Of a stretch of DNA of 16,849 nt, positions 1 to 7,630 are shown one piece after another. The position numbers were made by a program, and so were the translations under genes. The notes beneath the pieces were generated by a model that was given only the letters and a program-made list of their open reading frames with translations, was not told where the DNA came from and did no database searches. Source of the DNA: QQUD01 sp039029915 (GTDB lineage Bacteria > Chloroflexota > Anaerolineae > Promineifilales > Promineifilaceae); assembly GCA_039029915.1 (NCBI GenBank), contig JBCCFD010000129.1, forward strand, positions 1 to 16,849. The letters run 5' to 3'. How positions within the stretch are numbered: the first letter of the stretch is position 1; every line of letters starts with the position of its first letter.

Positions 1-1
1 T

Positions 2-781
2 GAGGTGCCTGCTATTAAACGGCCGTTTCTACCCCAACATCTCACAGACCAAACTGAACCATTTCAGCTTGAGAAAATTGTCTTTGTGCAGGCTGGGGGC
101 ACAGACCCCAATAATGCGTTTGCTGAGGTTGAATGGGTCAGCTCACTGGCTCAAAGTGATGCTCGAATCGGGGGCATCGTGGCTGACGCCCCTTTGGAGA
201 ATGGAACGGCCGTTCAGGCGCATCTCGAAACATTGGCGAAAAATCCATTGGTCAAAGGGGTGCGCCGCTTGATTCAATCGGAAGGGCCAGGTTTTTCAAC
301 CCAGCCAGTTTTCATTGAAGCGGTTCAAATGCTGCCTAGCTACCAGCTTTCATTTGATATTTGCGTCTTGCATCATCAGCTCGGAGACGTTTTGCAATTA
401 GTGGAGGCGTGTCCTAACGTCTCGTTTGTGTTGGATCATTTTGGCAAACCGGACATCAAATCAGGCTTAATGTCGCCCTGGGCCGCCCAAATCCAGCAGC
501 TGGCGCAATTCCCAAATGTGCAGTGCAAGCTGTCGGGGTTAATCACGGAAGCGGAGCACACCAATTGGCAGTTGCCTGATTTACGGCCGTATATCGATCA
601 TGTTCTTGACGTATTTACCCCTGAGCGGGTGATGTATGGAGGGGATTGGCCGGTCTCTTTATTGGCAATCGATAGCTGGGCAGGATGGGTGCGCACTGCA
701 GAAACGGCCGTGGCGGATTTAACGGCCGTTGAAAAAGAAGCCATATTCTATAAAAATTGCCTCAAATTTTATCGTCTTTAG
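2..781 (+). CDS. COG3618-type TIM-barrel amidohydrolase, 5' end cut by the window
   Basis: Metal-dependent hydrolase of the amidohydrolase_2 family, which includes fuconolactonase-like and 2-pyrone-4,6-dicarboxylate lactonase-like enzymes that hydrolyse lactones in the cytoplasm. The frame is open to the left edge. The first possible start, GTG at 5, would lack the N-terminal beta strand with the D-x-H-x-H metal motif that family members carry about 30 residues earlier, so the true start is almost certainly outside the window. Counting from that GTG, visible family landmarks are DHFGKP (144-149), CKLSG (174-178) and YGGDWP (211-216), whose Asp is the usual catalytic or metal-binding residue near the end of the barrel. 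The substrate cannot be told. It contains five copies of the ACGGCCGT octamer. Stop is TAG at 779-781. Confidence 0.85.
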   Translation, partial: EVPAIKRPFLPQHLTDQTEPFQLEKIVFVQAGGTDPNNAFAEVEWVSSLAQSDARIGGIVADAPLENGTAVQAHLETLAKNPLVKGVRRLIQSEGPGFSTQPVFIEAVQMLPSYQLSFDICVLHHQLGDVLQLVEACPNVSFVLDHFGKPDIKSGLMSPWAAQIQQLAQFPNVQCKLSGLITEAEHTNWQLPDLRPYIDHVLDVFTPERVMYGGDWPVSLLAIDSWAGWVRTAETAVADLTAVEKEAIFYKNCLKFYRL

Positions 782-791
782 TGACATAAAG

Positions 792-820
792 TTGCGTTTT
801 CGTGTAGAAGCCATTAGAAT
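792..820 (+). promoter_or_regulatory. Sigma70-like promoter just before the first HhH gene
   Basis: TTGCGT (792-797), a 17-bp spacer and TAGAAT (815-820) make a good housekeeping promoter. The expected start of transcription, about 826-828, falls only 3-5 nt before the ATG at 831. No Shine-Dalgarno sequence is seen there. Together these suggest a leaderless or near-leaderless mRNA for the two HhH genes. This is inferred from sequence only. Confidence 0.5.
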
Positions 821-830
821 GTGAATTGTT

Positions 831-1196
831 ATGTTCAGTAAATATGGCAAATATTTTTTCCGAGGCTTGCTAATCGGCGCCATGGTGTGCCTGATCTATT
901 GGTATTGGCAAAAGAGTACCAAAGCGGAAGATGGGGCGCTTGACCTACTAGATCGGTTAAAGCGCACCGAAGATGCCCTTAGAAAAGCTACTCAGCGTGA
1001 GGAAACGGCCGTTTCTTCCGAAATTCCCACAGAGGATTTGACAACAATTAAAGGAATTGGTCCCACGTTTGCCTCACGATTAGCCCAAGCCGGTATTCAC
1101 ACCAAGGCTCAACTTAAGCGTCTGACGGTTGCCCAACTAGCAGAAATTCTGAAGATACAGCCTTGGCGTGCAGAAAATATTTTGAACGAAGGATAA
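831..1196 (+). CDS. Small membrane-anchored helix-hairpin-helix protein
   Basis: 121 residues. A single hydrophobic segment (about 9-26) follows a short basic N-terminus, so the protein is probably anchored in the inner membrane with its C-terminus in the cytoplasm. Residues 35-65 are charged and helical. Residues 70-118 form a helix-hairpin-helix domain containing IKGIGPTFASRLAQAGI, the DUF4332-like type found at the C-terminus of many bacterial proteins. HhH domains often bind DNA non-specifically, but this type also serves as an interaction module. The function is unknown. The gene lies 9 nt before a second, larger gene with the same membrane-anchor and HhH plan, so the two probably form an operon and act together. 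Confidence 0.8.
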   Translation: MFSKYGKYFFRGLLIGAMVCLIYWYWQKSTKAEDGALDLLDRLKRTEDALRKATQREETAVSSEIPTEDLTTIKGIGPTFASRLAQAGIHTKAQLKRLTVAQLAEILKIQPWRAENILNEG

Positions 1197-1205
1197 AACA
1201 AGCTT

Positions 1206-2219
1206 ATGTCTTCTTTAACAGTGATCATTGGTTTACTCGTGGGGCTGGCCGCCGGCATTTTGCTTGTGATGATTGTCGATTACTATTTGCTTGGCAAGCC
1301 ACTGATTGAATCTCTCAAGCAGAAAGAACAGCTTCAAAAAGCGTATCAGTCAACCGCGCATAAGTTTCACCAAACGGATAAATCGCTAACCAAATCGATG
1401 GCCCAAGTGTCCCGCATAAAAGAGAACCTTACGAAGGCTGAAGAGCAGATTAGCGAGCAAGTGGGTGATAACCAAAAGCTGCAGCAGCAGCTTTCTGAGG
1501 CGTCTTCTGAGATTGAAGTGCTCCACGGGAATCTTAATCGCGTGACAGACCATGCGGATAAGCTTCAACAAGAAATCCAGATGGTGTGCGACAAGTATGA
1601 AACGGCCGTTGCCGATAACGAAGAGCTGGGCGAAGATCTAACCTTACTCCAAGATGAAATCACAACGCTTCAAACTGAGAACCAAGCCGCCTATCAAGAA
1701 ATCGCTGCCAATGAAACCCAAATTCAGCATCTAACAGATCAAGTGGCAAAGCTCGAACCCCTTGCTCAAAAAGCAATTCAATTTGACGCCGAAAAAGCCG
1801 CTTTGGTTGAGCAAATTGAAAAAGCAGAAGTCCGTGTAAGTGAGCTGAAAGCGATGGTTTCTACCATGATGGGCAAGCTATCGGTCTCTGATGATGCTCA
1901 AAAGAAAGTAGATGAAGCTGAAGCAAAGCTCCAACAAGCCGAATCGAAAATTACAAATCTACAGAAGAAGCTTAATCAGATGGAAAATCACTTTGAATAT
2001 ACGGGCAAAAATCAGCTCCAAATGATCAAAGGGATTGGTCCCACCTACGCTAAACGGCTTAATGAAGCCGGTATCAATTCATTTACAGATCTCTCCAATC
2101 AGGATCCCCTTCGCTTGAAGGAGATTGTCCAGCTCAAATCGTGGCAAAATCACGATCCCACAGACTGGATTGAGGAAGCCTTACGCTTAAACCAGTTAGA
2201 AACAGAAACCCCTGATTAA
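1206..2219 (+). CDS. Membrane-anchored coiled-coil protein with C-terminal helix-hairpin-helix domain
   Basis: 337 residues in three parts: a membrane segment at about 5-28, a long Gln/Glu/Lys-rich coiled coil at about 35-265, and a C-terminal HhH domain from 273 (MIKGIGPTYAKRLNEAGI) to about 330. The HhH closely matches that of the preceding gene, so the two look like paralogues with and without a coiled-coil spacer. A plausible picture is a rod that holds an HhH module tens of nanometres from the membrane, perhaps tethering DNA or a partner protein; this is inference. A weak ribosome site, GAAGGA (1188-1193), lies 12 nt before the ATG. A strong hairpin terminator follows at 2274. No enzymatic motif is visible. 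Confidence 0.8.
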   Translation: MSSLTVIIGLLVGLAAGILLVMIVDYYLLGKPLIESLKQKEQLQKAYQSTAHKFHQTDKSLTKSMAQVSRIKENLTKAEEQISEQVGDNQKLQQQLSEASSEIEVLHGNLNRVTDHADKLQQEIQMVCDKYETAVADNEELGEDLTLLQDEITTLQTENQAAYQEIAANETQIQHLTDQVAKLEPLAQKAIQFDAEKAALVEQIEKAEVRVSELKAMVSTMMGKLSVSDDAQKKVDEAEAKLQQAESKITNLQKKLNQMENHFEYTGKNQLQMIKGIGPTYAKRLNEAGINSFTDLSNQDPLRLKEIVQLKSWQNHDPTDWIEEALRLNQLETETPD

Positions 2220-2273
2220 GTGTATTAACCCCCTTTTTCTTTTTATTTAGTTAGATAAAATTCCTATGTAATT

Positions 2274-2298
2274 AAGCCCCAACTTTAATTGGGGCTTT
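2274..2298 (+). terminator. Rho-independent terminator after the HhH pair
   Basis: AAGCCCCAA (2274-2282), a 6-nt loop, then TTGGGGCTT (2289-2297) form a perfect 9-bp stem followed by a T-rich stretch (TTCTATATTT). It lies 55 nt after the stop of the HhH gene and 28 nt before the next start codon. Confidence 0.8.
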
Positions 2299-2326
2299 CT
2301 ATATTTGGATGATAGAGGAAATAGCT

Positions 2327-3214
2327 ATGAAAACTTTTCTAGACAGAATTGCTGAACCTGAATTGATCATTATTGATGGTGGTACAGGTACCGAAATGGA
2401 AAAGCGGGGTGCAAAAATGGAAAGCCGGGGCTGGAGCGCTAGCTCATCCATCACACAACCCGATCTGTTGCGCCAAATTCATAAGGATTACATCGATGTC
2501 GGTGCTGAGGTGATTATTACCAACACCTACGCCTGCTCGAAGCAAGTGATGGAAGAGTGTGGGATTGGTGAACAATTTGAAGAGGCAAATCGGCTGTCAG
2601 CTAAGATTGCGTGTGAGGTGAGGGATACACATGAAGCCGCGCATCAAGTATGGGTGGCCGGCTCCATGTCCCCCGATACGTTTGGGGCCGATCGATTAAG
2701 TGAAAAAGTGCTTCAAGATAATTTTGATCAACAGGCTGCCATTTTGGCCAAAAATGGGGTCGATTTTTTTATGCTCGAAATGTTGTGGGATGTTGAAATC
2801 ACATCCATTATGATTGAGGCGGTAAAGAAGACAGGATTACCCGTCATTTTAGGATTTACCTATCGATTAGAAAAAGAGCATAAACGCTCAACTTTGGCTA
2901 AAGGGGGTGGGTTTGGAGCCTTGTTGCCACACCTTGATTTGAGCCAGGTGCCCATGATTACAATTATGCACAGCTTAATTGATGCAATCCCTGTTGGCTT
3001 GTCAGATTTGAAAGCAAATTGGTCGGGGCCAACTGGTGTTTATGCTCATTATGGGGTTTTTCAAATGCCAAACTGGGTGTTTAATGACATGATTACGCCG
3101 GAAGCGTATGCGGATGAAGCGGACAATTGGATTAAGGCCGGGGCGTCATTGATTGGTGGCTGCTGCGGCATTGGTCCAGCGCATATTGAGGAAATTTCGC
3201 GCCGGTTTCGCTAG
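2327..3214 (+). CDS. Homocysteine S-methyltransferase-family protein with altered zinc site
   Basis: 295 residues of the Hcy-binding family (BHMT, MmuM and the N-terminal module of MetH), TIM barrels that use a zinc-bound thiolate to take a methyl group. The barrel starts with IIIDGGTGTEMEKRG (14-28) and ends with IGGCCGIGP (276-284), which supplies the two C-terminal zinc cysteines, Cys279 and Cys280. The third ligand in the family is the Cys of a G-x-N-C motif. The corresponding strand here reads ITIMHS (211-216), with His215 where Cys is expected. The methyl donor and true acceptor are therefore uncertain. The ATG at 2327 is preferred over the in-frame ATG at 2309 because GAGGAA (2315-2320) sits 6 nt before it. 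It contains no ACGGCCGT octamer, unlike most neighbours. Confidence 0.85.
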   Translation: MKTFLDRIAEPELIIIDGGTGTEMEKRGAKMESRGWSASSSITQPDLLRQIHKDYIDVGAEVIITNTYACSKQVMEECGIGEQFEEANRLSAKIACEVRDTHEAAHQVWVAGSMSPDTFGADRLSEKVLQDNFDQQAAILAKNGVDFFMLEMLWDVEITSIMIEAVKKTGLPVILGFTYRLEKEHKRSTLAKGGGFGALLPHLDLSQVPMITIMHSLIDAIPVGLSDLKANWSGPTGVYAHYGVFQMPNWVFNDMITPEAYADEADNWIKAGASLIGGCCGIGPAHIEEISRRFR

Positions 3215-3233
3215 AAGACGTAATGAGTAAAAG

Positions 3234-3283
3234 GTGAAAAGTAAAAAGCAGGCTTCTTTTGCTTTTCACTTTTTACTTTTCAC
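3234..3283. repeat. Inverted heptamer-repeat hairpin between convergent genes, likely bidirectional terminator
   Basis: GTGAAAAGTAAAAAG (3234-3248) and its exact complement (3269-3283) form a 15-bp stem around a 20-nt loop. Each arm is itself built of 7-bp units (GTAAAAG, GTGAAAA, GTAAAAA). It lies 20 nt after the methyltransferase stop and 19 nt before the stop of the convergent crotonase, where a two-way terminator is expected. Confidence 0.65.
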
Positions 3284-3301
3284 AAATCCCTATTTAATCG
3301 A

Positions 3302-4069
3302 TCAACGGCCGTTCCAAACGGGGTCCCGCTTTTCCAAAAAGGCCAGCATGCCTTCTTGTGCATCGTGAGTCGCCCACAGGGCATGGTAGTTGCGCCGCTC
3401 ATAGAGCAGTCCTTCCTGTAACCCCATTTCTAATGCCTGATTGACCGTTTCTTTGGCAACCATAACGGCCGTTTTGCCATAGCTTGCGATGAGTTCAGCC
3501 GCTTCTGTGACATTTTCCATAAACGACTCTACGGGGAAAACGCGGGCCACCAGTCCAGCCCGTTCAGCTTCCTCAGCCTTCATCATGCGACCCGTCAAAA
3601 TCATATCCATTGCCTTGGCTTTACCAACGAGCTTCGTAAGCCGCTGTGACCCACCCATGCCGGGTATCAACCCTAATTTTATCTCCGGTTGACCAAATCT
3701 AGCTGTTTCAGACGCATAGATGACATCACACATCATCGCTAGCTCGCAACCGCCACCGAGGGCATAACCGGAAACGGCCGCTATTTTCGGGGTGCGCAAG
3801 TTAGCAAAAGCTTGCCAGCCACCCAAAAAATCTTCATGGAACATGTCCATATATGATTTTGATTCTAATTCTTTGATATCGGCACCGGCCGCAAACGCCC
3901 GCTCGTTTCCCGTAATCAGGAAACAACCGACATCGGGATCGCGGTCACACGCCTGCATGACGCCAATCATTTCAGCCATGAGTTCAGAATTCAAGGCATT
4001 AAGTACTTTAGGGCGATTAATAGTGATGGTGACAACACCGTTTTTTTTCTCAGTTATTATTGTGTTCAT
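3302..4069 (-). CDS. Enoyl-CoA hydratase (crotonase family)
   Basis: 255 residues, the normal length. It hydrates trans-2-enoyl-CoA thioesters to 3-hydroxyacyl-CoA in fatty-acid or related acyl-CoA degradation. Sequence similarity to mitochondrial ECHS1 is unusually clear. The oxyanion-hole segments are FAAGADIKEL (59-68) and GGGCELAMMCD (105-115). Both catalytic glutamates are present: Glu109 in GGGCE and Glu129 in FGQPEIKLGLIPG. An active hydratase is therefore likely, although crotonases with both glutamates vary in substrate. A ribosome site GGAGA (4075-4079 on the complement) sits 5 nt before the ATG. The gene lies 101 bp downstream of the membrane reductase on the same strand and may be cotranscribed with it, but no functional link is evident. 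Confidence 0.92.
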   Translation of the reverse strand: MNTIITEKKNGVVTITINRPKVLNALNSELMAEMIGVMQACDRDPDVGCFLITGNERAFAAGADIKELESKSYMDMFHEDFLGGWQAFANLRTPKIAAVSGYALGGGCELAMMCDVIYASETARFGQPEIKLGLIPGMGGSQRLTKLVGKAKAMDMILTGRMMKAEEAERAGLVARVFPVESFMENVTEAAELIASYGKTAVMVAKETVNQALEMGLQEGLLYERRNYHALWATHDAQEGMLAFLEKRDPVWNGR

Positions 4070-4108
4070 CTCATTCTCCGAAGCGGGGAAAAAGGGGCTG
4101 GGCTTGGG

Positions 4109-4136
4109 GATCGGAAGATTATGAAACTATCCGATC
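4109..4136. repeat. Inverted repeat upstream of the crotonase gene
   Basis: GATCGGA (4109-4115) and TCCGATC (4130-4136) are separated by 14 nt, in the 101-bp spacer between the membrane reductase and the crotonase. It could be an operator for the crotonase or a weak transcript hairpin. No T-run follows directly, so terminator function is not supported. Confidence 0.4.
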
Positions 4137-4137
4137 A

Positions 4138-4165
4138 CTGGTCCTTAGCCTCTGGTCCCTAGACC
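4138..4165. repeat. Degenerate 14-bp (2 x 7) tandem repeat
   Basis: Two 14-bp units, CTGGTCCTTAGCCT (4138-4151) and CTGGTCCCTAGACC (4152-4165), match at 11 of 14 positions. Each splits into two heptamers of the TGGTCCC/TAGACCC kind. It is one of several short-period spacer repeats in this window. Confidence 0.55.
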
Positions 4166-4170
4166 CTGAT

Positions 4171-5589
4171 TTATGAATCCCAAATTGCGCCATAGGCTGG
4201 AATGCCACGGCTTTCCATGCCATAAACGACCATGCGTGTCAGCTTTTGATTTGATATCACAATCACCGCTTCAGCATCAAACTCTTGAACAGCTTGATAA
4301 GCTAGCTTTACCAAATCAGGTCGACCCCGTTCATCGGTGTTCCAGATGAGAGCATTGGGTTCATGGTTTAAGATTTCATCAACTAAATCATCACCGTACG
4401 TTTTACGCGCATCACGGGTTGACCAGATCAAGCGAGCGGGTGTTTCACCCGTAAGGAGATGGGGAAGCGTGGGGCCAATACCACTGCCTGTGGCAATCCA
4501 TACAACCCGTTTAAAGAGCTTATCAACGTTGCCCACGCCAGCGGTAGGAATCCCTTTAACCCAGACTTTTTTAGGCTTGTCATCAATAAACTTGCCCGTC
4601 CAGTCGCCTGCTCTGGAGATGGTTAATCGGAAGCCATCTTCATTTGGGGAGGGGACGTTGGCAAAGGAGTGCCACTCAATCAGCGGATTGCGGCTGACGG
4701 CTGTTGAGGAGCCTGCAAAGGGAGTGACACCGTGGTTGAAGCGGACCAAAGCCACGTGATTCGAGGGTGATACGATATCGACATCAACTTTTTTGAGGTG
4801 CAGCCAAGGTAAGGCGATGCTGATAGTGACTAAGGTCAGCACCCAAAAACCTGGTGAAGCAAAAAATGCTTCGCTAAAGGATAATGCACCACGTTGATCG
4901 TTGATGAATAGAACCGTTTGCACCCAGAAGAAAATGAGTGACGCCCAGCCTCCAAAGCGATGCATCAATTCAAAATTATCGTGATATTTGGCTCTGAGGG
5001 TCGGGGTTGCCATAACGATCATCGCGATGAGGATGGCGATTAAGACGGCCGTTACCACAAAAGTCGCCACTGAAATCCCCGGTACATTGTTAACGAACTG
5101 GAACACAATCGATCCTGCAAACAAGACGAACCAAACGGTGCCAGCCACCGCGCCACCCATATGAATGCCCCCAAAGTGATACACTTTCCCCATCGTCCAA
5201 CGAATAGAAAGTGGCCAGTTGGTTGGCACACTCGTGGCAATTTTGAATAGCAGATTGATCACATACTGTTGCCGAATGAGGATGGCAACGCCAATATTAG
5301 CAATCACCATATTCGATAGGGTAGCAAGATTGATATTGCCAGCTGCCCACCAGCCACCGTTGGTTAAGCCGTAAATTAAATAGCCAATGTTGATCGCTGT
5401 AATCAAATAAACCAAGCGACGATATTGGGACATCGTATGGTGACGCCAAAACGATTTGAGACGGCTTTCTTGAGGCGGTAGCTCAAAATCGGCTGTTTCT
5501 TGTTTTGGTTTCGGATCTGGCTTAGATTCAGGCTGCACCCCATCATGCGGGATGCTGACATCTACAAATTTTTCTACACTTTCAATCAT
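4171..5589 (-). CDS. Six-helix membrane flavoreductase-like protein (TmpL C-terminal half)
   Basis: About 472 residues from the ATG at 5589; a TTG two codons upstream is less likely. After a Pro-rich cytoplasmic N-terminus (to about 45) come six hydrophobic segments (roughly 60-80, 88-108, 145-168, 174-196, 213-232, 248-266, numbered from the TTG). The soluble C-terminal half resembles ferredoxin-NADP reductase/ferric reductase modules: EWHSFANVP (307-315) in place of the flavin-binding R-x-Y-S, ISRAGDWT (326-333), and the nucleotide loop ATGSGIGP (368-375). Conserved His residues beside the membrane segments (140, 145, 212) could bind haem, but this is not shown. Whole-length character and the terminal GIPAYGAIWDS recall the C-terminal part of fungal TmpL. 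The upstream gene encodes an adenylation enzyme, which matches the N-terminal part. Likely role: transmembrane or membrane-surface electron transfer; substrate unknown. Confidence 0.75.
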   Translation of the reverse strand: MIESVEKFVDVSIPHDGVQPESKPDPKPKQETADFELPPQESRLKSFWRHHTMSQYRRLVYLITAINIGYLIYGLTNGGWWAAGNINLATLSNMVIANIGVAILIRQQYVINLLFKIATSVPTNWPLSIRWTMGKVYHFGGIHMGGAVAGTVWFVLFAGSIVFQFVNNVPGISVATFVVTAVLIAILIAMIVMATPTLRAKYHDNFELMHRFGGWASLIFFWVQTVLFINDQRGALSFSEAFFASPGFWVLTLVTISIALPWLHLKKVDVDIVSPSNHVALVRFNHGVTPFAGSSTAVSRNPLIEWHSFANVPSPNEDGFRLTISRAGDWTGKFIDDKPKKVWVKGIPTAGVGNVDKLFKRVVWIATGSGIGPTLPHLLTGETPARLIWSTRDARKTYGDDLVDEILNHEPNALIWNTDERGRPDLVKLAYQAVQEFDAEAVIVISNQKLTRMVVYGMESRGIPAYGAIWDS

Positions 5590-5628
5590 TTTCAACGCTC
5601 TCGTATTATCGTTTTTAACCGTTCAGTC

Positions 5629-5664
5629 TTTCAGCAGCGCAGCCTGCCAGCTGCACTGCTGAAG
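5629..5664 (-). other. Imperfect hairpin between adenylation gene and membrane reductase gene
   Basis: TTTCAGCAGCGCAGC (5629-5643) and GCTGCACTGCTGAAG (5650-5664) can form a 15-position stem with a 6-nt loop and two non-Watson-Crick positions. It lies in the 89-nt spacer of a probable operon. No T-run follows on either strand, so a role in mRNA processing or in tuning expression of the second gene is more likely than termination. Confidence 0.5.
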
Positions 5665-5678
5665 GACCGTCAAGCCAA

Positions 5679-7376
5679 TTATTGGACTTCTAGTTCGGCT
5701 TGCTTATCAAACTCAATTGCCATTTGCATCAGTAATCTTTTGTCGATTTTGCCTCGGTCGGTCCGCGGCAGTTCTTCAAGGGGGATGATAAACTTGGGGA
5801 CGCAATAGTAGGGCAGTGCTGCCTCAACTGCTTCTTTGGCTGCTTCTTCATCAACAGACATCGGGCTGACGAAACCAACGAGGTGACGGCTGTCAAATTT
5901 CAGAGTGACGGCCCGTTTGCAGTTTTCAACGGATTCTAATGCGCCTGAAACGGAGTCCAGCTCAACGCGGAACCCTCGAATTTTGACTTGGTCATCGGAA
6001 CGGCCGTAATGTTCTAGCTCCCCGTTTTCATTCCAGCGGCCTAAATCACGCGTGTTAAACATGAAACGGCCGTTGCCCAAAAATGGGTCTGGTGCATAGC
6101 GAACATTCGTGAGTTCTGGGTTGGCTAAGTAACCATTGGTGACACAATCGCCACCGGCCCACATCTCCCCAACCTCACCAATCGGCAATGGATTTAACTC
6201 TTTATCCAGTACGTAAACGGTGTTGTTGGGGGTTGGTTTTCCAATGGTTAGACCGTCTAAATCTGGTGTGAAATGCTGCGCCGTATTGATGATGGTCGTT
6301 TCGGTGGGGCCACACGAATTGTAAAAGCGACAGAATGCCCCCCATTTTTCAGCGAGGGGGCGAGGACATGGTTCACCCGCTACGGCAACGGTTCTGACCT
6401 GCTGGCATTGCTCTGCATCAAATGAGCTTAGAATGGTCGGTGTTGAGATGATAATGTCTACTGACTCAACAACGGGGGCAAATTCTTTTCCGCGAATCAC
6501 AAGCGTAGCGCCGTGGCCTAAACAGCCCAAAATTTCCCAAGCCGCCATATCAAAAGAGATGCTTAGAATTTGCCCGACTCTAAGCCCTGGACGCATGCCT
6601 AAATTGCCAGGTTCCGTTAACAGGATATTGCAAACATTGCCGTGGGTAACTTGGACGCCGTTAGGATTCCCCGTTGTGCCGGACGTGAACAGAATAAAGC
6701 AATGTTTGTCACGGTGAGTTTCTTGTTCAGGGGTAAAAACGCCATCATACGCTGAGGCATCATCTAAAGGCTCTCGCATGATTTCATCAATTGAAAGACA
6801 AATGTGTCCTTTCGGAACAGGAACGAGATGTTTGAAGTTTGATAGGGTCAGAATGACTTTTGATTGGGTTGTTTTGATTACGTGACTCAAAACTGGCTCA
6901 GGCGCGACGCCAACATCCTGTGGCACATAAGCGGCGCCAATCTTCAGCGTCGCCATTATGCCGATGAGCATTGGAATAGAGCGTTTGACAAAGAGGGAAA
7001 CATTGTCGCCTGTCGTTACGCCGTGGTTTTTTAAAATGTCGGCAAGGCGGTTGGCTTGTCGATTGAGTTCGCCATACGTTATAGATTCGCCTAAATGTTC
7101 GGCAGCAATTGCCCCTGGATTAGCCATGGCATGTGCTTCAAAAGCGTGGTGAATCCGATCATGAGGTAGCTCAACAGTTGGGCCCTGCCCAAACTGTTCA
7201 AATAATGATTGATCATGAGTTGAGAGATTACTGAACGCTTCTCCATTAAATTGAAATCTCTGTTTGATGTGTGGCGTTTGGATTGGGACCTTAAAGCAAC
7301 TGACTGCCCGATTGGGAATAATTGGACTATTATGTTTATAAGTCTGAACGTCTTCAACGGTGTGTAATTGGGCCAT
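5679..7376 (-). CDS. Stand-alone NRPS-type adenylation enzyme (TmpL N-terminal half-like)
   Basis: 565 residues from the ATG at 7376, chosen because AGGAGA lies 7 nt upstream; an upstream in-frame start at 7469 adds 31 unlikely residues. It is an AMP-forming ligase with the full set of A-domain motifs: LFTSGTTGNPNGV (229-241, A3), NSCGPTETT (353-361, A5), TRDLGR (442-447, A7), GRSDDQVKIRGFRVEL (458-473, A8) and TDRGKIDK (539-546, A10, with the catalytic Lys). Asp276 in SFDMAAWE sits where Asp235 of PheA contacts the amino-acid amine, which hints at an amino-acid substrate. There is no carrier, condensation or thioesterase domain. A roughly 70-residue N-terminal extension of unknown role precedes the A domain. 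The next gene downstream is a six-helix FAD/NAD(P)-type membrane protein, so the two together match the fungal TmpL domain order. Confidence 0.85.
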   Translation of the reverse strand: MAQLHTVEDVQTYKHNSPIIPNRAVSCFKVPIQTPHIKQRFQFNGEAFSNLSTHDQSLFEQFGQGPTVELPHDRIHHAFEAHAMANPGAIAAEHLGESITYGELNRQANRLADILKNHGVTTGDNVSLFVKRSIPMLIGIMATLKIGAAYVPQDVGVAPEPVLSHVIKTTQSKVILTLSNFKHLVPVPKGHICLSIDEIMREPLDDASAYDGVFTPEQETHRDKHCFILFTSGTTGNPNGVQVTHGNVCNILLTEPGNLGMRPGLRVGQILSISFDMAAWEILGCLGHGATLVIRGKEFAPVVESVDIIISTPTILSSFDAEQCQQVRTVAVAGEPCPRPLAEKWGAFCRFYNSCGPTETTIINTAQHFTPDLDGLTIGKPTPNNTVYVLDKELNPLPIGEVGEMWAGGDCVTNGYLANPELTNVRYAPDPFLGNGRFMFNTRDLGRWNENGELEHYGRSDDQVKIRGFRVELDSVSGALESVENCKRAVTLKFDSRHLVGFVSPMSVDEEAAKEAVEAALPYYCVPKFIIPLEELPRTDRGKIDKRLLMQMAIEFDKQAELEVQ

Positions 7377-7445
7377 TATTCGTCTCCTATTAGCTATTGT
7401 GTAGTGTTTAGGGGCCGAACATTGACAGGGGCAAAGAGTTTTGCC

Positions 7446-7451
7446 ATTATA
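7446..7451 (-). promoter_or_regulatory. Candidate -10 box for the adenylation gene
   Basis: A perfect TATAAT on the minus strand lies 70 nt before the ATG at 7376. The best -35 at 16-bp spacing is TTAGGT, which is poor. The predicted leader is about 60 nt and contains the AGGAGA ribosome site. The upstream terminator at 7490 separates it from the carotenoid cluster, so this gene pair needs its own promoter. Confidence 0.45.
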
Positions 7452-7489
7452 AACAATGAACTTGGTCACCTAATGACTACAGTTTGATC

Positions 7490-7533
7490 AAAAGATGCTC
7501 ACCGACCTTGCCACGGGAATGTGAGCATCTTTT
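7490..7533 (-). terminator. Terminator at the end of the carotenoid cluster
   Basis: AAAAGATGCTCAC (7490-7502) and its exact complement (7521-7533) form a 13-bp stem with an 18-nt loop. Both strands end the stem in a T-run; it is longer on the plus strand. Because genes on both sides run on the minus strand, its likely job is to end transcripts from the carotenoid genes about 200 nt after the last stop codon. Confidence 0.7.
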
Positions 7534-7630
7534 TTGTTTGAATAACGCCAAAGAGTTAAAGCACAATCTTCTTACAAAAGCCTTAATGGGATGTAAAGAT
7601 TTAATTGCGGGATAGAAATGTGGGGAGAGT

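Noticed and set aside
2220..2326. Riboswitch (for example SAM) upstream of the methyltransferase-family gene
   Set aside because: The 107-bp spacer holds only the terminator hairpin of the preceding gene and no recognisable aptamer elements.
4337..4759. Plus-strand reading frame of 140 codons inside the membrane reductase gene
   Set aside because: Antisense shadow without family features; the minus-strand gene is clearly coding. The same holds for other antisense frames at 3489, 6433, 8458, 10819, 11052 and 14437.
5629..5664. Terminator between adenylation and reductase genes
   Set aside because: No T-run on either side, and the stem is imperfect.
7377..7469. Longer start for the adenylation enzyme at 7469
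   Set aside because: The added residues have no family character and the AGGAGA site is correctly placed for the ATG at 7376.
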